Below, piece after piece: positions 31,903 to 42,001 of a stretch of DNA of 64,000 bases (positions are counted from its first letter, which is position 1; the number at the start of each line of letters is the position of its first letter). A program made the translations under genes and the position numbers. This DNA is from Hippopus hippopus. Its lineage: Eukaryota; Mollusca; Bivalvia; Cardiida; Cardiidae. The notes beneath the pieces are model-generated. The model was not told the origin of the DNA, did no database searches, and saw only the letters and a list, made by a program, of their open reading frames with translations. The stretch lies in the NCBI GenBank assembly GCA_946811185.2, contig OX328097.1:30217627-30281626 (forward strand), written 5' to 3'.

Positions 31903-32081
31903 TAAAACTGACCACACATGGTTGTGCCATTGTGATCATGATCACTAGACGCTCTATTTTTAGAATAAGCGTCTAAGCGAGTCTGAACGTAAACATAGAG
32001 TAAAATCCTGTATGTAAAGTAAAATAAGTAAGTAAAACTCTTTCATAAAATTCAAACTTGAAATAAAATTTAATAATTTTT
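31903..32081. repeat. DIRS right inverted terminal repeat
   Basis: The inner part mirrors the left repeat. The outer ~50 bp (CTCTTTCATAAAATTCAAAC to TTTAATAATTTTT) is private to this end and is represented only in the internal complementary region. It ends against the CATAGCC terminus of BIG-B. Confidence 0.88.
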
Positions 32082-32884
32082 CATAGCCAACTTTCACGGA
32101 CATGCCTTATCAGCAGTCTCGCACATCAACAAATCTATGAAAATAATCGATATCATACGTAAAGGTTCGGGAGTCTCCGGAGTTTGCCGAACTTTCACCG
32201 TGTTTCTAGTAATCGATATTCGATAGCCCGCAGCGATCAAAGATAACACAAACGTAACATTACGTAACATTAGCCTGCTTCAAATTTACAATCCTTGCCC
32301 AGACTGTATATCTGCCCTGGCGCTTTATTTTTCGGATTTCAACCTAAACCCTTTGTCTGCTACAGCACAGTGTGGCCCTTGAAGATCAGTATCAGACTGC
32401 ACATAATGCGTCCCCTTATTAGACTTGACAGAATATTGGATTTACACCGCCAGATACAGCAAGATTTTTCTCGAGAAAAAAATGTTGACATTGTTATATT
32501 TCAGCTTTGTTTGTGGGTTTGTAAGTAATGTATTCCTCAGTTTAAGGGTTAAGTTTGGATTTTCTGAAACATTAACTGATCCCTGCTGCTCGGCCCTTAA
32601 ACTGCTCTGTGCGACTAATATTGCAATTTTTGCTGACAATGTAGACCAGAACTTAATAAACTGCACATAAAAGTAGTCTGCTCTTGAAATCTAATCCGTC
32701 CAAATGCACTTTTGCTGACACTGTAGATTTATGACAAGCTGCACGACACAAGCTGTCTGATCTTGGACCTAATCGATTCTATAGCCTACGCCGAAAATTC
32801 TTTTGGTTAAAAAAATCCTTGATATTGCAAAATCGACAAGATGCTGAATTCAGTAGAAAATTCGGTGTGTTGAGAGTACCGTTT

Positions 32885-33035
32885 TAACACTAAGGGAGAA
32901 AATTTTGGTAACCAGTATTTTCTCCTATTCCCATAATGTTTTCAACCTTTCAAAAGCCAGTTTCATTATGTAGTAGTAGTAGCAGTAGTAGAAAAAACCT
33001 AGTATTTTGTCGTTTAGTAAATAGCTAATGGTTAT
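32885..33035 (-). mobile_element. MITE-A copy, internally deleted
   Basis: TTTTAACACTAAGGGAGAAA, GGTAACCAGTATTTTCTCC and TTTTGTCGTTTAGTAAATAG remain. It corresponds to 13.2-13.7 kb of copy A with the two MITEs fused or shortened. A (GTA)n run sits inside at 32971-32992. Confidence 0.6.
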
Positions 33036-33721
33036 ATCTTGATTGGGTAATTGTCTTTTGTGTGTGTGTGGTTTGATGGTTTTGATTTGTATAATTTCCA
33101 CTTCCTACGATTAAAAAAGAAAAAAGTTTGGAAGGCGGAGAAATAAAACTCATTTATAGCATATAAAATAATTTCAACTACGGCTCAGAACCATTAGAAT
33201 AAATGTACATGGTTTTATGAACACGAAAAGTTATAGATTCAGCATATGAGTAAGCATCCGTTTAAAGTTGCTTTTGATTGAACAAAAAGGAGAAAATACT
33301 CCATGGACTGTGTGGCGTCGATTTCTATTTGGTAACGCTTTTGTTTCTGAATGAGCGATGTCGCCTTTTCTCATAATGTCTACTATTATCAATAGTTTTA
33401 TAAAATGTTTCCATTTTGAGCGAGTCTTAAAGATGCATACTTCGGTTTTAGGAACAACTTAGGTCTATCTTTGCACTAAACTATACCTTTACACATAAAA
33501 GTGGGTCCAAACTATTATTATAACACAAGTTTAAAAACACTGCCGATGCATTATACATGTATATGCTTGATATTCCTTTCGTTGCATCCGAAATGGAAAA
33601 AACTGTGCTCATTAAAACGTAAAAATAGTGAGATATTGGATGGATCTTAAATCCAAAATGGGTTCTTTCTTACAAAAATGATTTTAAAAAAAAAATGATT
33701 TTCTAACCCTTTTTCATAAGC

Positions 33722-33805
33722 AGTCGGCTATTGTCCTCCCTGCCAAAATTAGCAGTGGGATATTGTCCAGTGGGCTATTGTCCTAGTGGGCTTTTGTCCG
33801 TTCCC
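33722..33805 (+). repeat. GTGGGCTATTGTCC minisatellite
   Basis: Four to five imperfect units: CGGCTATTGTCC, GGGATATTGTCC, GGGCTATTGTCC and GGGCTTTTGTCC. It is absent from copy A. Confidence 0.65.
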
Positions 33806-33809
33806 CTCT

Positions 33810-33948
33810 AGTAGGAGAAAAAAGATTGCCAGAAAAGGATTAAATGCAGGTTACCAGCATTTTCACCTTTTCTCACAATGTTTTCAAAAGCCTTCTGCCT
33901 CAAAATCGTTAAATCTCGGGACTCTGTGGTAAAGGATTAAATATTAAG
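33810..33948 (+). mobile_element. MITE-A copy, 5' half missing
   Basis: AAAGGATTAAATGCAGGTTA with ACCAGCATTTTCACCTTTTC is the core. It ends GTGGTAAAGGATTAA. It is the equivalent of 15.26-15.37 kb. Confidence 0.65.
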
Positions 33949-34560
33949 TTTCCCCACAGAGCAATTTCAAAACGGTGCCATTTCTCCGGGACATTTCATG
34001 TATTTACAGGGGCTTACTCTTAAATGATAATTATGCAGCAGCTAAATCTTTTAGTCACTGGTAAAGGAGAGATGAGATCGCTTATTTTACTCCCTTTTCC
34101 CGCAATATTCAAACTGGGGCCCATTCATAGTCTGTGTCAATTTTAATCTATTAGATCTAGTATTGTCATTGGTGTTTTTTACGGTTGATACTCTTTGCAG
34201 GAGAAACTGATTGAGTGATGCAGAAAATATTGTTTGAAAAGTAGAAGATAACATGAAAAATGTTAATGCGCCTGTTTCCATATTTTATCCTAACCAAACA
34301 ACTGCAGGGTCCATGCCTTAGAAGTCGTATTTGTACAGTCACAGGTTAAAGGGCAAATCAACAAGTTTCAGATATGGTTAATTTTCAAATCTACACTTAT
34401 CAAATGGTAACCTGGTAATGTTGTAATTAGAAAAAAAAAATAGTAAAAGTACTTTTTTTCAATTCATATTTCTGCTTATTAATTTTTATTGCATCGCTTA
34501 TCTCCCTTACTTATTGTTGCGTCCCTTGATTTGTGACGTCATAGGAGAGCTTGTTTCAAT

Positions 34561-34671
34561 ATGGACGTTGTTTACGATAGTGAACTGAGCGATATTGAAG
34601 ACGAAGAAATAGACGATTCTGGGCCGGTAAGGCCGTACATGTACGAGCCAATTTTTAAAGAAACTTATTAA
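34561..34671 (+). CDS. acidic N-terminal ORF of E1
   Basis: ATG at 34561 opens a 36-residue frame: MDVVYDSELSDIEDEEIDD, then GPVRPYMYEPIF, ending in TAA at 34669. After the stop the same frame stays acidic (VSDDEDKSNFSPTDDENDD, then CC). The acidic start followed by PYMYEP recalls the N-terminus of invertebrate proteins with a P2X7-type C-terminal zinc domain, where a YMFEP motif is common (memory only). The stop is shared with E2 (minus strand 45047-45157), so it was present before the two copies split. It may be a dead gene or an exon whose splice site I cannot see. Function unknown. Confidence 0.35.
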   Translation: MDVVYDSELSDIEDEEIDDSGPVRPYMYEPIFKETY

Positions 34672-35635
34672 GTTTCTGATGATGAGGATAAAAGTAACTT
34701 TTCGCCCACTGATGACGAAAATGACGATCGATGTTGTGCCGGACTTTTCAACGTGTTGAGTATTGCGCGCTATTGAAATACGTCTATTACGGGGCGAACT
34801 GCGCTTACAGAAATATTATTCTATACATGATAAAATTAAGTCTATAGCATAAATTTTGTTTCACGTGAAGCATTTTCAGTAGATTAACGGGCGGAATTAA
34901 ACAAAACAAAAAAAGGTTTCAAGACAGTTCCACAACAAGACAGTTCCCCGACACTTTAGTTTCATGTCAAATAACCCTTTTCTTGACTTTTACGATTGAT
35001 AATCGTGAGATGTTAGTTCTAACTATTTGTTGATGGGTCCTTGTTGATATTTGTACCTTGTAAAGAATTCTGTAAACATTGACGGGTACAAGTTTATTCT
35101 CTCGTGGGTGAAGGGTTACACAATAAATCACGATTTTCATGAGAATAAGAATATTTTGAAATGCTGTTAACCAGCATGAAATTTGATAAAAGAATATGTT
35201 CCGAGATTATTAAGAGTTAATTCTCAAAATTATTTTGAAAATTATTTTAGTTGTATTTCTTACCATACAGAAATACATGAACATCAGAGAGAGGGAGAGG
35301 GGATCTACCTGTGTGAAATACTTTTTTGCTGTTTACCTTGTCCACATGATCCATTCAATGCAAAAATTTATCATACATGTATAGCTATTGTATGTTCCAT
35401 ATAGAGCTTCTCTGTGGAAGTCTTAAACTCTGAATTGTAATTTTTTCAGTTCTTATTTGTCTTATGCAAATTGTTTCAATTTGGGTAAGTCTCAAATTGG
35501 TCTACCGTCTACTAGGGACTGAGCGGTTAATACTAACATTGCGGTCAAATTGCAGTATAGACGACTTCAGATTCATTGTAAAAACATAGAAAGATCTGGT
35601 AACTATCAATTGGTCCTTTATCCACAATATTTTCT
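34672..35635. other. E1 interior, left part
   Basis: The tail of the acidic frame, CAAGACAGTTCC and ACAGTTCCCCGACAC short repeats (34919-34958), then AT-rich DNA. A 73-codon frame at 35183-35404 is conserved in E2 (44291-44512) only because the DNA is duplicated. It looks non-coding. Confidence 0.45.
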
Positions 35636-35639
35636 ATTT

Positions 35640-35872
35640 TTAACTCTTTACCAAACGACAGAATATTAAAGAGTTCCAAACTGAAATCACTAGCAGACGA
35701 CAAAATAAAGTTAAATATTTCAAAAATTGAAATTTGTTTCCAGAAGAGTAGAAAATATTGTGGTTAAAGGAGAAAATGCTGGCTACCAGCATTATCTCCT
35801 TTTCCTACAATGTTTTTAAAAGGCTTCTGTCTCAGGGTCGTAAAAACTAGGGATTGATTAGTAAAGGGTTAA
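35640..35872 (+). mobile_element. MITE-A copy inside E1
   Basis: TTAACTCTTTACCAAACGAC to TAGTAAAGGGTTAA, TTAA at both edges. The same insertion exists in E2 (43823-44054), so it predates the E1/E2 duplication. Confidence 0.85.
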
Positions 35873-35985
35873 ATATAAATCCCACACATTGGGCACGAGT
35901 TTTGTTTTGGTTCCCAGGAAGCAGTATCCGAAGAGATTAGTACGAGTTGTATGAACTTGTTTCTCAAGAGATGTAAAATACATAT
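35873..35985 (-). mobile_element. SINE fragment inside E1
   Basis: TTTTGGTTCCCAGGAAGCAG and GAGATTAGTACGAGTTGTA are shared with the body of the SINE at 9335-9568. It is flanked on both sides by MITE-A. Confidence 0.5.
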
Positions 35986-36226
35986 TTAAATTGTTACGAA
36001 ACGTCAAATTTATTGACTCAACCGAATTGAAAGCATTTGGAGTCAACAAATTAAATTTTACTCACATGTTTGGACTTGTCTTTGATGGGGTAGAAAACAT
36101 TGTAGAAAAAGGAGAAAATACTGGTTACCAGCATTTTCTCCTTTACCTACAATGTTTTCAAAAGGTTTCTCTTTCTTCACCAGGGTTGTTAAAACAAAGG
36201 GTTGTTTGGTAAAGGAATAACATTAA
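35986..36226 (+). mobile_element. MITE-A copy inside E1
   Basis: GAAAACATTGTAGAAAAAGG with GAGAAAATACTGGTTACCAG is mirrored by CAGCATTTTCTCCTTTACCT. It ends TTTGGTAAAGGAATAA. The 5' end is diverged. The E2 counterpart is at 43474-43706. Confidence 0.75.
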
Positions 36227-36321
36227 GTGAAACAAAATTCCAATAAACAATCACATTTTATCGGTCATATTTAAATGCTGTGGATTTGAAATATTCTAAT
36301 TTTTTTTCATTTGGGTTAGGG

Positions 36322-36552
36322 TTAGGCTAAACCCTTACACAGATGGCAAAACTTCAGACTTGTCCACGCCACACCGAAAGTATTTGCAGACCACAGATCA
36401 AATGTGGCCTTGACAATAGGTTTGAGGGTAGAAAATATTGTAGGAAAAGAAGATAACTCTGGGTATCAGGCCTTATTCCTTTTTTCACCCTGTCCTCAAA
36501 AGCCTTCTCCATTAGGGTGGTTAAAGGTCAGAATTTTGAGGTAAATGAATTG
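36322..36552 (+). mobile_element. MITE-A copy inside E1, diverged
   Basis: TAAACCCTTACACAGATGGC, GACTTGTCCACGCC and GTATTTGCAGACCACAG mark the 5' half. The core GAAAATATTGTAGGAAAAGA is poorly palindromic. Confidence 0.6.
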
Positions 36553-37013
36553 GTGTGTGAGACTGGTCAAAAACATCCTGTTTCCTAATTTAAAAAAGAA
36601 AATGTGTTATATTTAATTTTCTCACTTTTGTCTGATTATCAGAGAAAATGACTTGTGTCAAATGTGCATTTTCAAAATTTTCATACTGACATGTTCAAAA
36701 CATTTTACTCAGTAGCCTGTCTAGAAGACATAATATGGATAGGAAAAGGAAATATCCACAAATCAAAATTGTATAGATATAATTCAAAATTTGTTCAAAA
36801 TGCATGTAAGTTGTCAAACCATTTTTAAGAGTGAAATGTCAAAGAGAAGTAGTGTATGGGACAAAAGCTGTAACATGGGTTTACTGTCACAAACAAACAT
36901 TAGTGTAAAGGGGTGAGATATGCAATTGTTATGTAATCATTTCCTGTATTGTTTCAACTGGTCGGTGATGGATTAACATTTATGACCATGACTATGGGTA
37001 GCCAGATACTGAC
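36553..37013. other. E1 interior, middle part
   Basis: AT-rich DNA shared with E2 (42.72-43.12 kb). No gene recognised. It could hold introns of the THAP gene. Confidence 0.4.
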
Positions 37014-37291
37014 TTAACCCTTTACCATACAAACCCTAGATCTAGTTTCCAATACCCAAAGAAAGAGTGTTTGAAAAACAGTGTGGGAAGAAAATGATGT
37101 ATGCTGTTCAAAGAATGATTATTATCCCTTGAAAGTTTACATCATTTGAACAATGTCGACTTTGTGATTTGCAAAATTTATGTTATGAATTTGGATGAAT
37201 CTATAATTTTGTTAAATGCTGACATCATTTGGAAAAGGGAGCAATTTCTCCTTTGTCCAGAATGAAGCAATAATGTAGAAAAGGGTGAAAT
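37014..37291 (-). mobile_element. MITE-A-like copy inside E1
   Basis: TTAACCCTTTACCATACAAA begins it. The centre has two incomplete palindromes (AAACAGTGTGGGAAGAAAAT and ATTTGGAAAAGGGAGCAATT). It may be two MITEs merged. The E2 counterpart is 42425-42716. Confidence 0.5.
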
Positions 37292-37341
37292 AGTACGAAT
37301 AACAATTCATGTATTCCAATTTCAAGAAAAAAAGAAATTAC

Positions 37342-37719
37342 CTACTTCATGTTGGATTTTCTTTTTGGAAATTGCCGTTGTGGAATGTCTGTCTTTCGGA
37401 CTTTCGGTTTAAGGCCTATCTCCTTTCGACTCGGAGTTTCGAATAATGTCGGCACAGCGTCAGGTTTTAACCGCAGCCTAAAATTCCTAAAACCAACTTC
37501 TTTTGCGAGTTTTGGACTTATTAAGAACTGACTGTCATCGAAGTATTTCAGACACAATTTCGAATGAACCGATGGCAAAAAATCCGTCGCTACTGTCCGG
37601 CCCCGGTTTAAACGTTGAATCCATAGTTTCCTCCTTTTTAATTCCTTCGGAAATTTGAACATACTAATTCTATGAGTTCCCGAAACGACGTTGCAGCCAT
37701 AGGCTGCACAATTTACCAT
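37342..37719 (-). CDS. THAP-domain protein of E1 (first exon)
   Basis: Likely the DNA-binding N-terminus of a Kolobok-type transposase. The start is a true ATG 314 bp inside the right terminus. The THAP fold is visible: MVNCAAYGC (Cys4, Cys9), MFKFPKE, conserved Trp33, HSKLCLKYF (Cys56) and the closing AVPTLF at residues 88-93. The fourth zinc ligand, normally His in C-x2-H, is Tyr59 here and in E2. After residue 118 the frame ends at TAG inside AAGTAGGTAATTTC, which also reads as a GT splice donor, so a downstream exon is likely but not seen. Length (125 aa) covers the THAP domain plus a basic tail (RQFPKRKSNMK). Tyr for His raises doubt about zinc binding. Confidence 0.8.
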   Translation of the reverse strand: MVNCAAYGCNVVSGTHRISMFKFPKELKRRKLWIQRLNRGRTVATDFLPSVHSKLCLKYFDDSQFLISPKLAKEVGFRNFRLRLKPDAVPTLFETPSRKEIGLKPKVRKTDIPQRQFPKRKSNMK

Positions 37720-38044
37720 TTTTTCGGCTCATTTCTCAGTTAACACTCAGATATCTGCATACAATCATCCTCGTTCCTACTTAATTTCTACTGACGGTAA
37801 ACACAAACTGACTCGACAATGACGTCACACATAAACGGGAGATAAGCGAATCAGGGGAAGTAAGCCATGTACCATTTTTAGGGCCGTATATCAGCGTGAC
37901 AATTCGGCCGTGGTTTATGGCATGTTACAGGGAGGTATTCATGAAAAATGACGGACACATGTTTAACTGACATCATTTGCAGCTGATTAAAGGAAAAAAA
38001 CAGTCTGGTCAAAATATTTTAGGATTTGCCCTTTAAGTTTGTCA

Positions 38045-38238
38045 TTTGAATCTTTACCAAACGACAAATTTTCGGACTTGTTCAAATTAAAATCATTTTC
38101 TTAAAACAAATAAAACGTGACTAAAATGATGGAATTTATCCTTTAAAGAGTTAAAAACATTGCAAGAAAAGAAGAAAATGTTGGTAACCAGCGTTTAAAC
38201 CTTTTTCTTCATTGTTTCAAAGGCTTTCTATATGATGT
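38045..38238 (+). mobile_element. MITE-A copy, ends eroded
   Basis: AATCTTTACCAAACGACAAA, GACTTGTTCAAATTAAAAT and AGAAGAAAATGTTGGTAACC. It is the paralogue of 15679-15862 and continues the pre-insertion sequence on the right side of E1. Confidence 0.65.
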
Positions 38239-38392
38239 GACAGATCAAAAACCGGTTTGAAAATAGCAAGGAAACAAGAATTTGTGAGCTGTCGCCAGAA
38301 AATACTTTTAATACGACATTAATATCTGAAAGTTGAAGAGTGGAAAACATTTAGCAAACGTACATTTTCTTATTTCAAATCTTAATCTTAGT

Positions 38393-38570
38393 GATTGTAA
38401 ATCCATGGAAATAATCTAATAAATATCAAATTCTGGTCTTATATAAGATCTATAGGATACATGATATTTTAAATATCTTAGGGAATGATTGCAAATCCAT
38501 GGGAATAATCTCATAAATATCAAATTTTGGTCTTATATTAGATCGATAAGATACATAATAAAATATCTTA
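38393..38570 (+). repeat. ~87 bp tandem duplication in BIG-B
   Basis: GATTGTAAATCCATGG(A)AATAATCT, AATATCAAATT(C/T)TGGTCTTAT and AAATATCTTAGG occur twice. Copy A has one unit at 16031-16116. Confidence 0.8.
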
Positions 38571-39049
38571 GGTATACTGTCATGATCAAACAACCCGGGT
38601 ATAAGTTCTAGTTCATAATCATGTGGATACATGTATATCATAAACATAGCAGGGGGTCCGTTTGTCAATATAACATTACGTAACACAGTAAAGATACCCG
38701 GGCAGCTTATCTAACAGTAAGACTCGGCCAACATCGGCAAATTCCGGCATAATCCGAACGTTCACGGAAAAAGAAAAAAATTGGATAGTGGCATTAAAAA
38801 ACTGTAAAAAAGACCAAAAGTTTATTTTTTTTGAATGACTCAAACTCACACCAATTGAAAGAGAAATGAATAAGCTTAATGACTTCACTTGAGATAATTT
38901 TGACTTTTCAACACAAAGAGAGAAAATTCAACAAATATTTAAATTTTTAACTTCAGAAAATATATATATTTTTTTTTATTCTATAAAAACCATACCTACA
39001 ATTTTAAAGTTAAATCAAAGGACTGAAAGTCCTGAAAAGCGGATTTGTT

Positions 39050-40297
39050 GAACAGTTTTAAGCTATGATTTGATGTAATGAAAATTAATCTTTTTTATCA
39101 CATGTAATACATGTATAATATGTAAGCAATTAGTAGAGTAAGCAAAGGCAATGGGAGTCGAAGTTGTTCTACCAAAGTGTGTTGGGCATAGGACTGGGAA
39201 AAAAACCAAGATGGATTTATAAGTGAAAGTTATTTGACAAATATATAGAACACTTCACCTGTTGATTTGTTGATGAGTAAGACCTAAAAAACAGTAAAAA
39301 AATAGGATGATGATATATAATGATACTTCTATAAAAACACAGTGTCAAGGTTTACAGCTGTCAATCATTTTCAGCAATCATGAGCAAATTTGATAAAAGA
39401 GTACAATATATTGCTACTTACACATGTATGCAATATGACATTTTTGTGCCTTCTTGTTGAACTTCTTACCAGAGGACAAGATTTTTGACTCCCCCAGATT
39501 GAAACCAACTACATGTATTCAGATTTTCATACCCTCAACAAACTAAAAAATGAATTACTGCGTTATAGCTGGAAAATCATTAGTAAAGAAGAAAGATAAG
39601 GTTTAGAAAAAAAAAAATATCTGAATTGATATTTCCTTCATGCACTACTCAGCCTCTGGGTATTATTAGATTTCATGCCACAGTTTTGGAAGGCTTTGAG
39701 GGAATGGTACTTAATCATTAACATGCGCCATCAACAAGGATTTATATATTCAAATCAGTATCAAGACGTCATATCTGGTTTAATAAAAATAAACAGAGTG
39801 ACCTATTGCTAAAGTAGCCAGCCTACAATTCTATTATCAAGAGCACAAAGTTGCATCATTTTACTGAATTTAACCATGCACTTTATATGAAAAGAAATAT
39901 ATATCTGGTAGTATTTATTGGCTTTTTACGAAATAATTTGATTTGTGGCATAAAAACTAAATAGCTTGCTAATTAGAGCATAAACAAACAATTCAATAGA
40001 TATGGAGCCCTCAGATTATGTGGTTTGTGTTTGTAAAGGGGTAAAAAAAATTCTGGAAGAAAAACAGAAAAGAAATATTGATGTCTTATTTGCCAACACT
40101 GTTTTCATAAAACAGGACTCATAAAACATAGGATTTATTGTGTGTTAAAGGGCTAAAAAAAAAAGAAAAATCCTCAAAAATTCTCCCAATTTATTTTTTA
40201 CATAAAATACAAGGGTCAAATATAGACCATGTTTGGACAAACCATAAGGTATTCTGAATATTAATTACATGTATCTGTAACAGTTCTGTTAAATAGC
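39050..40297. other. interior of the 9 kb insertion, left part
   Basis: AT-rich DNA without a supported gene or internal repeat. Confidence 0.45.
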
Positions 40298-40376
40298 CCC
40301 AAAGGCTGGGATTGAACCTAGAACCTTCAGGTCCAAACTCTGTAGGCAAATGCTCTACCACATTGCTACAAAAGCT
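40298..40376 (-). mobile_element. SINE tRNA-like head
   Basis: On the minus strand, TGTAGCAATGTGGTAGAGCA is an A-box-like segment and AGGTTCAATCCCAGCC a B-box-like segment, about 40 nt apart. The downstream body is not recognisable, so this is a decayed SINE promoter and not a tRNA gene. Confidence 0.5.
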
Positions 40377-40564
40377 AGCTCTATAGCAAATCAGATAAGT
40401 GTATCCTTATACAAACACAAGCTATGCATTTATATCAATCTGTGGGATAGACCAGTATACAACATATGGATCCATGTCAGGTTTCATTGGCATCTGACAA
40501 CTGGATCTGGAGAAAATTTTGATTGGGGTTTATTTTAACACTTTACTGAACACTCATGTTAACC

Positions 40565-40690
40565 CTTAGGCTGCTACGTGCAACTCACTGACATTTTGCG
40601 GACAGTGTAGATCAAGATTAGACTGCACAGAATGTGCAGTCAGATCTTTGATCTACGCTGTCTGATAAGAAGATATTTATCGTCTTCAAA
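40565..40690. repeat. MITE-B copy with both flanks
   Basis: AACCCTTAGGCTGCTACGTG, then GACAGTGTAGATCAAGATTA, the hairpin GACTGCACAGAATGTGCAGTC, then GATCTTTGATCTACGCTGTC. This is the fullest copy of the family in the window. Confidence 0.65.
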
Positions 40691-40755
40691 ATTATCTTGA
40701 AATAGCAACCATTTGGTTTTTAGTATCAACTTCAAGGTATCATTTGAGTTATTCA

Positions 40756-40965
40756 GCAGGACAAGGGCTAATAACCCTGAAGGAAATAGGCAGTTGAAAG
40801 CATCATGGGACAAGGACAAAATTCTGGTAGACAGTATTTTCTCCTATTCCAACAGTGTTTTCAATCATAAGAGTGAACTTCAGCTCATTTGTATAAGTTT
40901 CTGAATTGTTGTCTGCAGATACATTTAAAGAGCCTAAACCTTGTCATATGGGGAAGGAATGAATA
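40756..40965 (-). mobile_element. MITE-A copy, diverged
   Basis: TAATAACCCTGAAGGAAATA, GGACAAAATTCTGG, CAGTATTTTCTCCTATTCC, TTGTTGTCTGCAGATACAT. Confidence 0.55.
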
Positions 40966-41092
40966 ACAAAATATTAGCATCCATTTAATTACCATTTTTC
41001 ATTGAAAAACAAAAAGTAATTTATGCATAGATGGTGGACATAGACTAATCTAAACAATGTTACAAAAATTAACTCCCCTCTAAATGTGGATC

Positions 41093-41290
41093 TGGGGTCC
41101 TGCATGGCTTACTAGTAAAGTTTAGGACTTGTTACCTGATGGCCATATGTTTTTCTGTGGGAGTGTCCTTAGGCAATACACTTCAGAGCCCTAACCTAGT
41201 ACTGCTGAAACCCAGACATACATTAATAAGCTAGTTGTAGCAGTTATATGAGTGAAATGTTGAAAGCGACATTAAACGCAATTCAATTAA
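41093..41290 (+). mobile_element. SINE 3' part
   Basis: GGGAGTGTCCTTAGGCAATA with CACTTCAGAGCCCTAACC, then GTTGAAAGCGACATTAAACG and CAATTCAATTAATCAA. It has the style of a mollusc SINE tail but a different body from the 57.7 kb family. Confidence 0.5.
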
Positions 41291-42001
41291 TCAAAAGTAG
41301 ATCTAACATTGACCTCCTGCAAGGTAAACCTTTATCTGACATTTCTGTCAGCCTCACAAAATGTAGCTTTTAAGTTTCTGAAAACAAAGGTAGACAAACA
41401 GATTTTTTATTCATTCTTACCAAAGTCATTTTTTCCCCATTCCATAACACCATAAAGGATACAGTGTGTTTAAACTAAGGTAAGTGTGGCTATATTATCC
41501 CATTTTCAAGGATGTTCAGAAAAACTTTTGAAACAACCTTTCCAACTGGCTAAGCTTTATTTGGCTGTTCTAAAAATCAAGGGTTTTCAGAAGGACTAGT
41601 GATGGTGGCTTTTGTCAGAGATTATGCTTTAAGTCAGATTGAAAATATCAACAGCTCACCCTAGAGTTTGTAAACATGTGAGCTTAGAGGGCAAATCCTA
41701 AAATATTTTGACCAGACTGTTTTTTTTCCTTTAATCAGCTGCAAATGATGTCAGTTAAACATGTGTCCGTCATTTTTCATAAATACCTCCCTGTAACATG
41801 CCATAAAACATGGCCGAATTGTCACTCTGATATACGGCCCTAAAAATGGTACATGGCTTACTTCCCCTGATTCGCTTATCTCCCGTGCACGTGTGACGTC
41901 ATTGTCGAGTCACTTTGTGTATACCGTCAGTAGACATAAAGTAGGAACGCGGATGATTGTATGCAGATATCTGAGTATTAACTGAGAATTGAGCCGAAAA
42001 A

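Larger units (their letters stand above)
27027..32081 (+). mobile_element. DIRS-type retrotransposon, near complete
   Basis: It has inverted terminal repeats (left 27027-27170, right 31903-32081) and an internal complementary region at 31739-31843. The first half of that region is complementary to the left terminus, including its private TTTATTTCATTCG. The second half is complementary to the right terminus, including its private GAAATAAAATTTAATAAT. This is the circle-junction template described for DIRS-1. Gene order is gag-like, RT, RNase H and tyrosine recombinase. There is no LTR, integrase or target duplication, as expected for insertion of a circular intermediate by recombinase. Two in-frame stops (27791 and 29571) disable this copy unless suppressed. 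Confidence 0.92.
34346..38036 (-). mobile_element. E1: Kolobok-like element carrying a THAP gene
   Basis: TTAA-AGGGCAAATC at 34346 and GATTTGCCCT-TTAA ending at 38036. The uninterrupted paralogue in BIG copy A (15665-15668) reads CACAGGTTAAGTTTTTTA with one TTAA, and the flanks here match it on both sides. This proves a clean insertion with TTAA duplication. Terminal repeats are only 10-11 bp. TTAA target, AGGG ends and a THAP protein together point to the Kolobok superfamily. A THAP gene points inward from the right end and an acidic ORF points inward from the left end. The catalytic domain was not found, so this copy looks incomplete. Confidence 0.85.

Noticed and set aside
35183..35404. 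ORF conserved between E1 and E2
   Set aside because: Conservation is explained by recent duplication of the whole element, not by selection on the frame.
36312..36334. Interstitial telomere-like GGGTTAGGGTTAGG
   Set aside because: Only two units, at the edge of a MITE-A copy whose end reads AAACCCTTA; mirrored in E2. Chance extension of the MITE end is enough.
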